From Mariprofundaceae bacterium (GTDB lineage Bacteria > Pseudomonadota > Zetaproteobacteria > Mariprofundales > Mariprofundaceae): a stretch of DNA of 7,530 nt. Of this stretch, positions 1-6,340 are shown piece by piece. The notes beneath the pieces are model-generated. The model was not told the DNA's origin, did no database searches, and saw nothing but the letters and a program-made list of their open reading frames with translations. A program made the translations under genes and the position numbers. Positions within the stretch are counted from its first letter, which is position 1; each line of letters begins with the position of its first letter. The stretch covers positions 1-7,530 of the forward strand of contig JAUZQT010000168.1 in assembly GCA_030950825.1 (NCBI GenBank), written 5' to 3'.

Positions 1-59
1 GTGCTTGTATTGAGGATCCATGATAAACACGCCTGTTTTATAATGGATTCCCAATACAG
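1..59. repeat. Inverted repeat at window edge (part of an inverted repeat copy)
   Basis: Positions 5-21 and 43-59 form a 17-bp inverted repeat with 14 matching positions and a 21-nt spacer. Positions 1-10 (GTGCTTGTAT) are also the exact reverse complement of 251-260 (ATACAAGCAC) in repeat copy 2. This suggests that a third copy, in the opposite orientation, begins here and continues off the left edge, head to head with copy 1. Confidence 0.5.
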
Positions 60-144
60 TTGGGTTGCTGAGCTTGTCGAAGCAGGAATGACGGTTTTCA
101 TGGGTTAGCAGGATACCTTATAAACATGCTGAATAGTTACATTT
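43..144 (+). repeat. Diverged intergenic repeat, copy 1
   Basis: Copy 1 of a repeat whose second copy is at about 245-324. The shared track runs GGAATGACG at 85-93, then a TTTT run, AGCAGGA, a CTTAT block and CATGCTGAATAGTTAC at 125-140. Copy 2 has the same blocks in the same order, with one 1-nt indel between the GACG and CATGC blocks. Its left part carries nested hairpins: CCCAA/TTGGG (50-64) and GCTT/AAGC around GTCG (72-83). The CTGAGCTTGTCGAAG core inside it resembles a palindromic motif that recurs between genes in many bacterial genomes. It appears to be an insertion that copy 2 lacks. No coding potential is visible. The repeat nature rests on two copies in this window, so a genome search would settle family size. 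Confidence 0.6.
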
Positions 145-244
145 GTTATAGCATAAGGGAATTATGAAATATAGTGACGAAGTTTGGCTAAAATTCACTA
201 GATTTTTTGGGGGGAGGGGCAAAATTCGATGCTGATTGACACGT
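145..244. other. Spacer between repeat copies, no gene seen
   Basis: AT-rich spacer between the two repeat copies. No open frame with a ribosome binding site is visible on either strand. The only notable feature is a T6 run followed by a G6-A-G4 tract at about 204-220. It has too few G-runs for a standard four-run quadruplex. With the flanking repeats, the whole stretch 1-316 downstream of ptsI is gene-free. Confidence 0.5.
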
Positions 245-324
245 TCACGCATACAAGCACTTGGGGATGACGTTTTTTGGAGCCAAGCGGGACATCTTGT
301 GACGCATGCTGAATAATTACGTTA
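245..324 (+). repeat. Diverged intergenic repeat, copy 2, overlapping the ptsI 3' end
   Basis: Copy 2 shares GGGATGACG (264-272), the following T-run, AGCGGGA, CTTGTGA and CATGCTGAATAATTAC (305-320) with copy 1, in the same order and near-identical spacing. It also begins with CATACAAGCACTTGGGG. The copy runs through the ptsI stop codon (TTA on the plus strand, 317-319) and the last one or two sense codons, so the present ptsI end is made of repeat sequence. Confidence 0.6.
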
Positions 325-1945
325 CTTCTTTGTATTCCAGCTTACTCAAATGCCGGCGTATCATTAAAACACTGTTCAGACTCATGGATAACCCCGTTAA
401 GCCAAGGTTTAGAAATACTTGTGTCCATTCGGGATTTGCTGCCAACTCACCGCAAATAGTGACAGGAATACTTGTTTTATGCGCTGCTTTAACCGTCATT
501 TTAATGAGCTGTAAAATCGCAGGATGCTCTGGGCTATACACATAACTCATATCTTCATCACCGCGATCCGCAGCCAGCGTGTATTGAATTAAATCATTGG
601 TTCCGATGGAAAAAAAATCCGATACTTCAGCCAAATCATCCGCAATCATCACCGCTCCGGGCACTTCAATCATACAGCCGACAGATATAGTATTGCTTAC
701 CCCCAACTCCTTGCAGCATGCATTGACAATTTCGCGGACAGCAATCATCTCGGAGCAATTGGTCACCATCGGCACAAGTATGTTTACGCGCCCATATTCA
801 GAAGCGCGTAGAATGGCACGTACTTGAGCCTTTAAAACAGCTGGCCACTGTAACAGCATGCGTACACCGCGCAGCCCCATTGCTGGATTTTCACCATTGT
901 AGTGACAACCTGACAACTGCTGAAATAATGCTGGCTTGTCGCCGCCAATATCCAGCAGCCGGAATGTCACAACCGAGCCAGACATGGCTTTTACAATCTC
1001 CCGATACTGTTGATACTGTCGTATTTCGCTGGGTATCTCGACATCTTGCATAAAAATGAATTCTGTGCGAAAAAGCCCTACACCATCCACACCCAACGCA
1101 ACAGCCAATTCGGCCTCTTCTCGAAATTCAAGATTCGCCATAACATCCATGTGGTAACCATTACGGCTTTGCGAGGATCGCTTAGAGAATTGTTTCAAAT
1201 CACCGCGCACAACGTCCATCGCCTCAATAAATGCTTGGTATTGGCCTTGCTCCTTCACAGTCGGGTGAGCAATCCAACACCCGCGTTCCGCATCAAGAAT
1301 CAGCAAGTCACCATCATGCAGCTGACACAAAATTTCATTACTGCCGACCAAGGCTGGCAAGCCAATGCCTCTAGCAATAATAATCGAATGTGCATTCACG
1401 CCACCCTGCTGGCAAATAACGCCAGTGGCTCCCAAGCGCCACAGTGAAACAATATCTGAAGGACTTAAATCATCAGCAACGAAAATTATAGGGGGATCAC
1501 TCTGTATGCTTTCAAGGCGCGGCGCATGCCCCATTAAATGACTCATGATACGGTGTACAACTTGCGCTACATCATTTTTTTTACTGCGTAAATATTCATC
1601 TTCAATGCAGTCAAATACCGCTTCAATCACATCCAATTGACGGCGAAGTGCCCACTCAGCATTAATTTTTTCACGGACAATCAACTCAAGTGCTTTATCC
1701 ACCAACTCTGGATCAAGCAACAACATACGGTGCGCCTCCAAAATCAACACTGGATCATGATGACCCAAACCAAGCAGGTGTGCATGTTCAGCATTCAGCT
1801 CCTGCAACACCGCTTGGACTGCGGAGGATAGCCTGCTCTGCTCTTTTTCAAGCGCTTCTGTGGGTAAATGTATCTCTGATATAGCAGGTCGACCAGAGGA
1901 AAACTTTTGCACCCGCCCAATCACAACGCCACTGCTACAGGCAAT
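317..1945 (-). CDS. ptsI: PTS enzyme I (phosphoenolpyruvate-protein phosphotransferase)
   Basis: Cytoplasmic enzyme I takes phosphate from PEP and passes it to His15 of HPr. With the start chosen here it has 542 residues; the nearest GTG start (1924) gives 535. In GTG numbering, the phospho-His loop is GGVNAHS with His179, the PEP-binding signature GVGLFRTEF is at 281-289, DIGGDK at 325-330, GTNDLIQYTL at 441-450, and the catalytic Cys491 lies in ICGELA. All key Arg, Asn, Asp and Cys positions of the family are kept. The N-terminal family motif reads ACSSGVVIGR upstream of the GTG, so translation probably begins at ATT (1943-1945), six nt after GAAGGG. No GAF domain is present, so this is a plain EI and not EI-Ntr. 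The C-terminus ends about 30 residues earlier than E. coli EI (575 aa), inside a repeat. It lies 29 nt after ptsH. Confidence 0.93.
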   Translation of the reverse strand: MACSSGVVIGRVQKFSSGRPAISEIHLPTEALEKEQSRLSSAVQAVLQELNAEHAHLLGLGHHDPVLILEAHRMLLLDPELVDKALELIVREKINAEWALRRQLDVIEAVFDCIEDEYLRSKKNDVAQVVHRIMSHLMGHAPRLESIQSDPPIIFVADDLSPSDIVSLWRLGATGVICQQGGVNAHSIIIARGIGLPALVGSNEILCQLHDGDLLILDAERGCWIAHPTVKEQGQYQAFIEAMDVVRGDLKQFSKRSSQSRNGYHMDVMANLEFREEAELAVALGVDGVGLFRTEFIFMQDVEIPSEIRQYQQYREIVKAMSGSVVTFRLLDIGGDKPALFQQLSGCHYNGENPAMGLRGVRMLLQWPAVLKAQVRAILRASEYGRVNILVPMVTNCSEMIAVREIVNACCKELGVSNTISVGCMIEVPGAVMIADDLAEVSDFFSIGTNDLIQYTLAADRGDEDMSYVYSPEHPAILQLIKMTVKAAHKTSIPVTICGELAANPEWTQVFLNLGLTGLSMSLNSVLMIRRHLSKLEYKEVT

Positions 1946-1951
1946 GGCAGA

Positions 1952-1957
1952 CCCTTC
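1952..1957 (-). promoter_or_regulatory. Ribosome binding site that points to an ATT start for ptsI
   Basis: GAAGGG on the minus strand lies six nt before an in-frame ATT (1943-1945). No ATG, GTG, TTG or CTG occurs in this frame between the ptsH stop region and the GTG at 1924, and that GTG has no visible Shine-Dalgarno sequence. This makes ATT the best-supported start. Confidence 0.5.
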
Positions 1958-1974
1958 AGTGCGCTGGTGAGCCC

Positions 1975-2244
1975 TTATTCGTCCTCTCCGAAACGATCAT
2001 TCACGAGGGCTTCAATAGCATTTAAAGCAAGCTGCGCATCCTCGCCTTCGGCACGCAATGTTAAAGTTGTTCCTTTGGCTGCTGCTAGCATCATGATACC
2101 CATAATACTTTTAGCATTAACTTCCATGTCGTCTTTTATCAAATAAAGGGAGCACTCAAAGTGACTGGCCTTTGAAGCAAAGCGTGCCGATGCTCTGGCG
2201 TGCAAGCCCAGTCTGTTTTGAATATAAAGAAGGCATTCAGGCAT
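1975..2244 (-). CDS. ptsH: Phosphocarrier protein HPr
   Basis: An 89-residue HPr, the usual size for the family. It carries phosphate from enzyme I to EIIA proteins. The active-site motif LGLHARA places the phosphorylated His at residue 15. The regulatory motif NAKSIMGIM places Ser at residue 46, the classical target of HPr kinase. Both sites are intact, matching the hprK gene in the same cluster. The ATG at 2242-2244 is chosen because it gives exact family numbering and has AGAGGGAG about 10 nt upstream. The frame stays open further upstream, but that part overlaps the EIIA gene and is not HPr-like. It overlaps the EIIA stop by 8 nt, suggesting translational coupling, and is followed by ptsI. 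Confidence 0.97.
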   Translation of the reverse strand: MPECLLYIQNRLGLHARASARFASKASHFECSLYLIKDDMEVNAKSIMGIMMLAAAKGTTLTLRAEGEDAQLALNAIEALVNDRFGEDE

Positions 2245-2695
2245 GTGCTCGTTCTCCCTCTGGAGGCCGACAGTAGCCTGAATGATTGGACATAAAATCA
2301 GAGGCCAAACACATATACTGCTGCCCTGAAGCGACCACATCGTGTGCCAATGTACGCAAAGCCATCGAATCATGTTGATACAGTGAACGATTCGATGCCG
2401 CTTTAATCAAAGCCGGTAAATTGAACCCTGAAATAACCTCGCACTGCCCTTCCTTCAAACAACTCAGTGCAATATTGCAAGGCGTTCCACCAAACATGTC
2501 CGCAAAAACCAGTGTGCCAGACCCACCGTCACATTGCTTCACAAGGTGAGCAAGTTGCTTTTGCAGTGTGTTTGGCTCACTAGACTCAAGCACATCCATG
2601 GCCAACATCAATGGCTGCTCACCCAGGATATGTTCAACAGCTACTTTCATTTCACTGGCAATATGCGCATGTCCAATTAACACAATTCCGATCAT
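2237..2695 (-). CDS. PTS mannose-type EIIA domain protein
   Basis: A single-domain EIIA of the mannose (ManX N-terminal) family, 152 residues. The likely phosphorylated His is residue 9 (VLIGHAH), right after the first beta strand as in ManX. The motif FADMFGGTPCN (65-74) and GFNLPALI (90-97) are family hallmarks. No EIIB, EIIC or EIID is attached or nearby, so it probably receives phosphate from HPr for regulation and not for sugar import. The ATG at 2693-2695 is chosen over an upstream GTG (2713) because GGAG sits five nt before it and the protein then begins MIGIV like its relatives. The last roughly 15 residues (CRPPEGERAHA) are a polar tail. It overlaps ptsH by 8 nt. Confidence 0.92.
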   Translation of the reverse strand: MIGIVLIGHAHIASEMKVAVEHILGEQPLMLAMDVLESSEPNTLQKQLAHLVKQCDGGSGTLVFADMFGGTPCNIALSCLKEGQCEVISGFNLPALIKAASNRSLYQHDSMALRTLAHDVVASGQQYMCLASDFMSNHSGYCRPPEGERAHA

Positions 2696-2728
2696 AGCAA
2701 CTCCATCATACACCCAAAGGGTTCATCC

Positions 2729-2818
2729 CTACTTCGCCGCAAGACTACAGCATTGCACAGCGCCACCCGAATCCTCAACCCGCCGATTCATGAATGACAG
2801 ACTAATGATCATCAGCAT
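2729..2818 (-). pseudogene. Possible rapZ remnant (29-codon open frame)
   Basis: The 124-nt gap between hprK and the EIIA gene sits exactly where rapZ lies in the related gene order hprK-rapZ-EIIA-ptsH-ptsI. An ATG at 2816-2818 starts one nt after the hprK stop, with AAGG eight nt upstream, and opens a 29-codon frame ending in TAG. Its first eight residues, MLMIISLS, resemble the RapZ start (M-x-L-I-I-V-S-G), but no P-loop GxSGSGKS follows and the rest is unlike RapZ. I infer that rapZ was lost by internal deletion, leaving its start region. It could also be an unrelated small coupled ORF or mere chance. RapZ is an RNA-binding regulator of glucosamine-6-phosphate synthase expression in E. coli. 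Confidence 0.35.
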
Positions 2819-2819
2819 T

Positions 2820-3773
2820 TCAATTACCTTTGCTGTCGTCTCGAATACGGTCTTCCAATGCCTGCACAAAATCTTTATTGCTATCAATGCCGCGTTGTTT
2901 TAAAAGCTGGTTTCGTGTTGCCACTTCAATAATAACGGCCAGTGATCGACCTGGACGAATCGGAATGCGCACGCGTGGCAAGTCTACTTTATGAATACAT
3001 ATCATATCATCTTCGTCCATAATTCGATCATTTTCATTCATCTTTTCCCATGCAATCAGCTCAATAACCAGACGCACTCGTTTGGTATCGGTGATTGCTG
3101 CAGCACCATAAAGGTCGCGGATATTCACCACGCCCAAACCACGTAGCTCCATATGATAGCGCAATGCTTCAGGGCTATGTCCAACCAAAATGCCTGGGCT
3201 TGAACGCACCAGCTCCACCATGTCGTCAGCGATAAAACGGTGACCTCGTGAAATCAACTCCAGACCAATTTCACTTTTTCCAATCCCACTGGCACCAGTC
3301 AACAACACACCCAGCCCATAAATGTCCATATAGACGCCATGCTGCCAAGTCTTTGGCGCCAGACGCTTTGACAAAAACAACAGCATATCCGTCATAAATG
3401 TCGAGGACTCTAAAGCTGAAACAAACAAAGGGGTTTGCGTGCGCTCTGCGGCATCACGAATAATTGCAGGCGGCTCAATGCCGCGTGTGATCACAACCCC
3501 TGCAAGCTTGAGATCAAAGACTGCATCCACGGCTCTTTTTTGGGCTTGTGGTGGTTTTGTTGCCAAGTAGTGCAATTCCGTTTGCCCAATCACTTGCAAG
3601 CGATAATCATTTAAATTTTCCAGAAAACCGGCGAAGGCCAACGAAGGCTTCTGCATACGAGGGTGGTCAATATAACGATACAGTCCCTGCTCACCAGTAA
3701 TCAAACGCATCTGCATGGCTTCGCCTTGTTCGGAAAAAATCTCACCCAAGGTAATGCGAAGCGGCGCACTCAT
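2820..3773 (-). CDS. hprK: HPr kinase/phosphorylase
   Basis: A 317-residue HprK/P, close to the family's usual 310-320. It phosphorylates HPr on Ser46 with ATP or PPi and removes that phosphate with inorganic phosphate. The N-terminal domain spans about 1-130. The catalytic domain has HGVYMDIYG (His145), the Walker A motif GASGIGKS (160-167), the ADD motif (182-184), the family signature MELRGLGVVNIRDLYG (208-223) and the C-terminal IPIRPGRSLAVIIEVAT (270-286). The Walker loop has Ala where many members have Asp or Glu. The ATG at 3773 has a weak GGAA eight nt upstream and directly follows a T6 run and hairpin. Its target, HPr with Ser46, is encoded about 0.6 kb downstream in the same cluster. 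Confidence 0.96.
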   Translation of the reverse strand: MSAPLRITLGEIFSEQGEAMQMRLITGEQGLYRYIDHPRMQKPSLAFAGFLENLNDYRLQVIGQTELHYLATKPPQAQKRAVDAVFDLKLAGVVITRGIEPPAIIRDAAERTQTPLFVSALESSTFMTDMLLFLSKRLAPKTWQHGVYMDIYGLGVLLTGASGIGKSEIGLELISRGHRFIADDMVELVRSSPGILVGHSPEALRYHMELRGLGVVNIRDLYGAAAITDTKRVRLVIELIAWEKMNENDRIMDEDDMICIHKVDLPRVRIPIRPGRSLAVIIEVATRNQLLKQRGIDSNKDFVQALEDRIRDDSKGN

Positions 3774-3775
3774 CT

Positions 3776-3834
3776 AAAAAATTCCAATGCGGATGGGGGT
3801 TTTCCATTCCGAAGCATGAAATGCTACCGCATGG
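3776..3834 (-). promoter_or_regulatory. Hairpin with T-run directly before hprK
   Basis: On the minus strand CCATGCGG (3834-3827) can pair with CCGCATTGG (3792-3784) with one bulged base. It encloses an inner perfect hairpin AGCAT-TTC-ATGCT (3825-3813) and is followed by AA and T6 (3781-3776). The structure ends at the hprK ribosome binding site. It could act as a weak terminator or attenuator, or could limit hprK translation. The enclosed loop is long, so stability is uncertain. Confidence 0.35.
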
Positions 3835-3872
3835 TGGAAAAAAACATGCCAGCGCGTTGTTTGTTTCATATT

Positions 3873-3902
3873 AAAAAAAGTGGTCACCGCGATGCGCCTG
3901 AC
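3873..3902 (-). terminator. Possible intrinsic terminator at the ptsN end
   Basis: On the minus strand GTCA/TGAC (3902-3883) closes a hairpin with inner stem CGC-ATC-GCG and a small internal loop. It overlaps the ptsN stop codon and is followed by CAC and T7 (3879-3873). The stem is modest, so partial termination between ptsN and hprK is more likely than a full stop. Confidence 0.35.
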
Positions 3903-4333
3903 TCTTCAAACAAACAACTCATTTCCTGAGCATTTGAAACAGCCATAATTGCCTCGCGAAACGCACAACGCTGAAGCAAACGCGCCAATTTTGCCAATAG
4001 TTCCAAATGCTGGCCTTCTTCATCATCTGGCACCAGCAACATAACAACAATATACACTGGTTGCCCATCAATCGCATCAAAATCAATGCCACCAAGGTGC
4101 CTTGCCATCGCCACAATTGGTTGAGGCAAATCAGGCATTCGGCTATGAGGTATGGCAACCCCATGGCCGATGCCTGTGCTGCCCAAATGTTCACGCCCCA
4201 TAATGAGTTCCAATACCTGATCCGGATCCAAAGCAGGAAGGAGCCCTGCCATTTCTGTAATCAAAGCGCGTTTACTGCGTGCCTCCGATGCCATTAAAAT
4301 ACAGTCTATTGGAATCATTACGTTTGTATCCAT
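3884..4333 (-). CDS. ptsN: Nitrogen-regulatory PTS EIIA (EIIA-Ntr)
   Basis: A fructose/mannitol-type EIIA domain of 149 residues, usual for PtsN. It accepts phosphate from HPr-type carriers and in enteric bacteria regulates potassium transport, nitrogen and envelope functions. STGIGHGVAIPHSR carries the phosphorylated His (about residue 63), and GQPVYIVVMLLVPDDEEGQHLELLAKLARLL is the second conserved block, given here by its two halves, about 90-107 and 108-120. The ATG at 4331-4333 is chosen because the SK of ASEARSKRAL then falls at residues 20-21 as in relatives. A TTG at 4357 would add eight residues overlapping hpf. The Shine-Dalgarno signal is weak. The ATG lies four nt after the hpf stop, so translational coupling is likely. 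Confidence 0.94.
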   Translation of the reverse strand: MDTNVMIPIDCILMASEARSKRALITEMAGLLPALDPDQVLELIMGREHLGSTGIGHGVAIPHSRMPDLPQPIVAMARHLGGIDFDAIDGQPVYIVVMLLVPDDEEGQHLELLAKLARLLQRCAFREAIMAVSNAQEMSCLFEESGASR

Positions 4334-4337
4334 CAGG

Positions 4338-4907
4338 CTAAGAGGCTTCTGGCTCAACCCAGTTCAAAGAACCGTCGGAGCGGCGATACAGTGCATTGAG
4401 TGTATCAGTATCTGCATTGGTAAACATCAGAATCGTTTTATTTTCGGCCAACTCCATCTGCATAACGGCTTCATCCACACTCATGGTTTGTGCGTGAATG
4501 CTTTCATGATGCAAAATATTTGGTGCCTGCGTTTCAGGCAGCTCATCTGATCCTTGTCCAAGCTCAATCACGCGATGTGACACTTTTATTTCACGCCCTT
4601 TACGTTGGCCATGCTGCGATAAATGCTTGCGCAATTTTGCACGGTAGCGCTTTAGCTGGCGACTCACCTTGTCCATTACACCATCAATTGATGCATACAT
4701 ATCGTCTGTTTCATGCGAGGCATGGATATTGACACCATTGGCCTGCATATTCACTTCACAGCGCTGACGGTTTTTTTCAACTGACAAAACCACATGGACA
4801 TCGACAATATAATCAAATGAATGCTTTAGATGTTGTAGTTTATCATCCACATACGCCTTCAAAGGATCTGTGAGTTCGACATGTCGCCCTGTAATGGATA
4901 CTTGCAT
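4338..4907 (-). CDS. hpf: Long-form ribosome hibernation promoting factor
   Basis: A 189-residue HPF. The N-terminal ribosome-binding domain (about 1-100) starts MQVSITGRHVELTD and has the usual basic stretch RQLKRYRAKLRKH (83-95). After a linker, a C-terminal domain at about 142-186 contains SVDEAVMQMEL, then FTNADTDTLNALYRRSDGS. This is the dimerisation module that lets long HPF join two 70S ribosomes into 100S particles without RMF. It is thus longer than the roughly 95-residue HPF encoded next to rpoN in E. coli. A strong GGAGG at 4916-4920, eight nt before the ATG, lies in the last rpoN codons, so rpoN and hpf are co-transcribed, with 5 nt between the genes. Confidence 0.96.
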   Translation of the reverse strand: MQVSITGRHVELTDPLKAYVDDKLQHLKHSFDYIVDVHVVLSVEKNRQRCEVNMQANGVNIHASHETDDMYASIDGVMDKVSRQLKRYRAKLRKHLSQHGQRKGREIKVSHRVIELGQGSDELPETQAPNILHHESIHAQTMSVDEAVMQMELAENKTILMFTNADTDTLNALYRRSDGSLNWVEPEAS

Positions 4908-4912
4908 ATTTG

Positions 4913-6340
4913 TTACCTCCGTACTTGAGTTGTACGTGCTAATAAAGCTGCACGCTTTCTTTGGCTGCTTGATGGCAGCCCAAGTTGTTCACGATACTTG
5001 CCCACTGTTCGTCTAGCAACTTTAACGCCTTCTGCCATAAGACGATCAGCAATTGCCTGATCAGAAATTGGCTTATCTGCTGGCTCAGACTGAATCAGCG
5101 TTTTTACCCGTTGCTGCACCCGATGAACCGAAATCATACCACCACCTCGCACGGCCACCCCAGATGAAAAAAAACAACGCATGTTGATAAGCCCTAACGG
5201 CGTATGCGCATATTTTTCATTGGTTACACGCGAAATGGTCGATTCATGCAGCTGAACCTGTTCAGCAACATCCTGTAATGTTAGCGGTTTCAAGCCAAGT
5301 ATGCCATGTTCAAGAAAAGCACGTTGGTGTTGCGCAAGGAACACCCCAACTCTCATGAGTGTATCACTGCGTTGATCCAAGGCATGCATCAGCCACTTGG
5401 CCTCTTGCGCTGCTGCCTTCATAAACACGCCATCTTTCCCTTCCCACTGGTGCCCTTGCCACTGCTTACTAATGCGCACCCCACGCCAACCAGACTGCGG
5501 CACTTCCACTTCTATGTCACCACTGTTCAAACGACGGAAAATAATTTCTGGCCGTACAAATATATTGGGCTCACCACGCAAACCATGCCCTGGAAAAGCA
5601 TCCAATCGGCGCATGCGTTGCCTAGCTTGCTGCAAGTCTTCCAGCATACAACCTGCCTTTCTTGCCAGGCTTATATCGTCATCCAGCAAATCTTCTGAGA
5701 AGTGCAATAATAATCGGCGCGCGATTTTTGAGGCCTGGTCATCTCCTGCCAATTGCAACAACAAACACTCTGTCAAATCGCGCGAACCAATACCTGCAGG
5801 CTCCAATTCTTGAACAATCTGTTCCAAGACATCAATAACTTGTGTTGCTGAGGTATTGAAGGATGTCGCAAGCTCTGAAGGCGCTGAGCGGAAATAGCCA
5901 TCATCATCCAGTGAATCAATCAATGCATGGGCTATATTTCGCTCGCTTTCCTGCATTGGCTGACAGTTAATTTGTTCGTGCAATGATTCACCAAGGCTTA
6001 ATTCGTCATGACATTGCTGATCGCTATCGACCAACATTTCACGGCCACCAGGTGCTTGATAGACGGATTCCCAGCGCTCATCACCTTCATGCTGCCATTC
6101 TTTTTCATCAATGCGGGCATCTTGGGCATCCGAATCATTACGCTCTGCCGCCAAGTCCTGCACTTGTATATCAGCGGCGATTTCAAGCAAAGGGTTACGC
6201 TCCAAGCAATCTTCAATATAGCCTTCAAGCTCCATCGAACTCATGGCCAATAGCTTTAAGCTTTGTGCCAACTGTGGCGTTAAAATAGTGCGTTGCCCCA
6301 ACTTGTGGGATAACGTCGTACTCATCTGAGCTTTAGTCAT
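4913..6340 (-). CDS. rpoN: RNA polymerase sigma-54 factor
   Basis: Sigma-54, 475 residues, near the usual 470-500. Region I is at about 1-50 (LGQRTILTPQLAQSLKLLAMS) and binds activators. An acidic region II with little conservation follows (about 55-115). The core-binding region covers about 115-300. The helix-turn-helix block LTLQDVAEQVQLHESTISRV is at 353-372, followed by KYAHTPLGL. The RpoN box ARRTVGKYRE at 442-451, which reads the -24 element, is intact. The ATG at 6338-6340 has GAGG about 11 nt upstream; a second ATG five codons later (6325) is an alternative. The upstream neighbour is grxD, not lptB as in many proteobacteria. It heads a tight rpoN-hpf-ptsN unit. Confidence 0.97.
   Translation of the reverse strand: MTKAQMSTTLSHKLGQRTILTPQLAQSLKLLAMSSMELEGYIEDCLERNPLLEIAADIQVQDLAAERNDSDAQDARIDEKEWQHEGDERWESVYQAPGGREMLVDSDQQCHDELSLGESLHEQINCQPMQESERNIAHALIDSLDDDGYFRSAPSELATSFNTSATQVIDVLEQIVQELEPAGIGSRDLTECLLLQLAGDDQASKIARRLLLHFSEDLLDDDISLARKAGCMLEDLQQARQRMRRLDAFPGHGLRGEPNIFVRPEIIFRRLNSGDIEVEVPQSGWRGVRISKQWQGHQWEGKDGVFMKAAAQEAKWLMHALDQRSDTLMRVGVFLAQHQRAFLEHGILGLKPLTLQDVAEQVQLHESTISRVTNEKYAHTPLGLINMRCFFSSGVAVRGGGMISVHRVQQRVKTLIQSEPADKPISDQAIADRLMAEGVKVARRTVGKYREQLGLPSSSQRKRAALLARTTQVRR

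Noticed and set aside
204..220. G-quadruplex in the G-rich tract
   Set aside because: Only a G6 and a G4 run are present, so a stable four-run structure is doubtful.
1010..1447. 145-codon plus-strand frame opposite ptsI
   Set aside because: It lies fully antisense to conserved ptsI motifs and has no recognisable domain. The plus-strand frames opposite rpoN (5306-5813) and the other genes were rejected for the same reason.
2245..2373. N-terminal extension of HPr
   Set aside because: The frame is open upstream but overlaps the EIIA gene and is not HPr-like. The ATG at 2244 gives His15 and Ser46 exactly.
3836..3852. Sigma-54 promoter (-24/-12) before hprK on the minus strand
   Set aside because: CTGGCATG fits the -24 element, but the -12 element reads TTTC and lacks the near-invariant G of GC.
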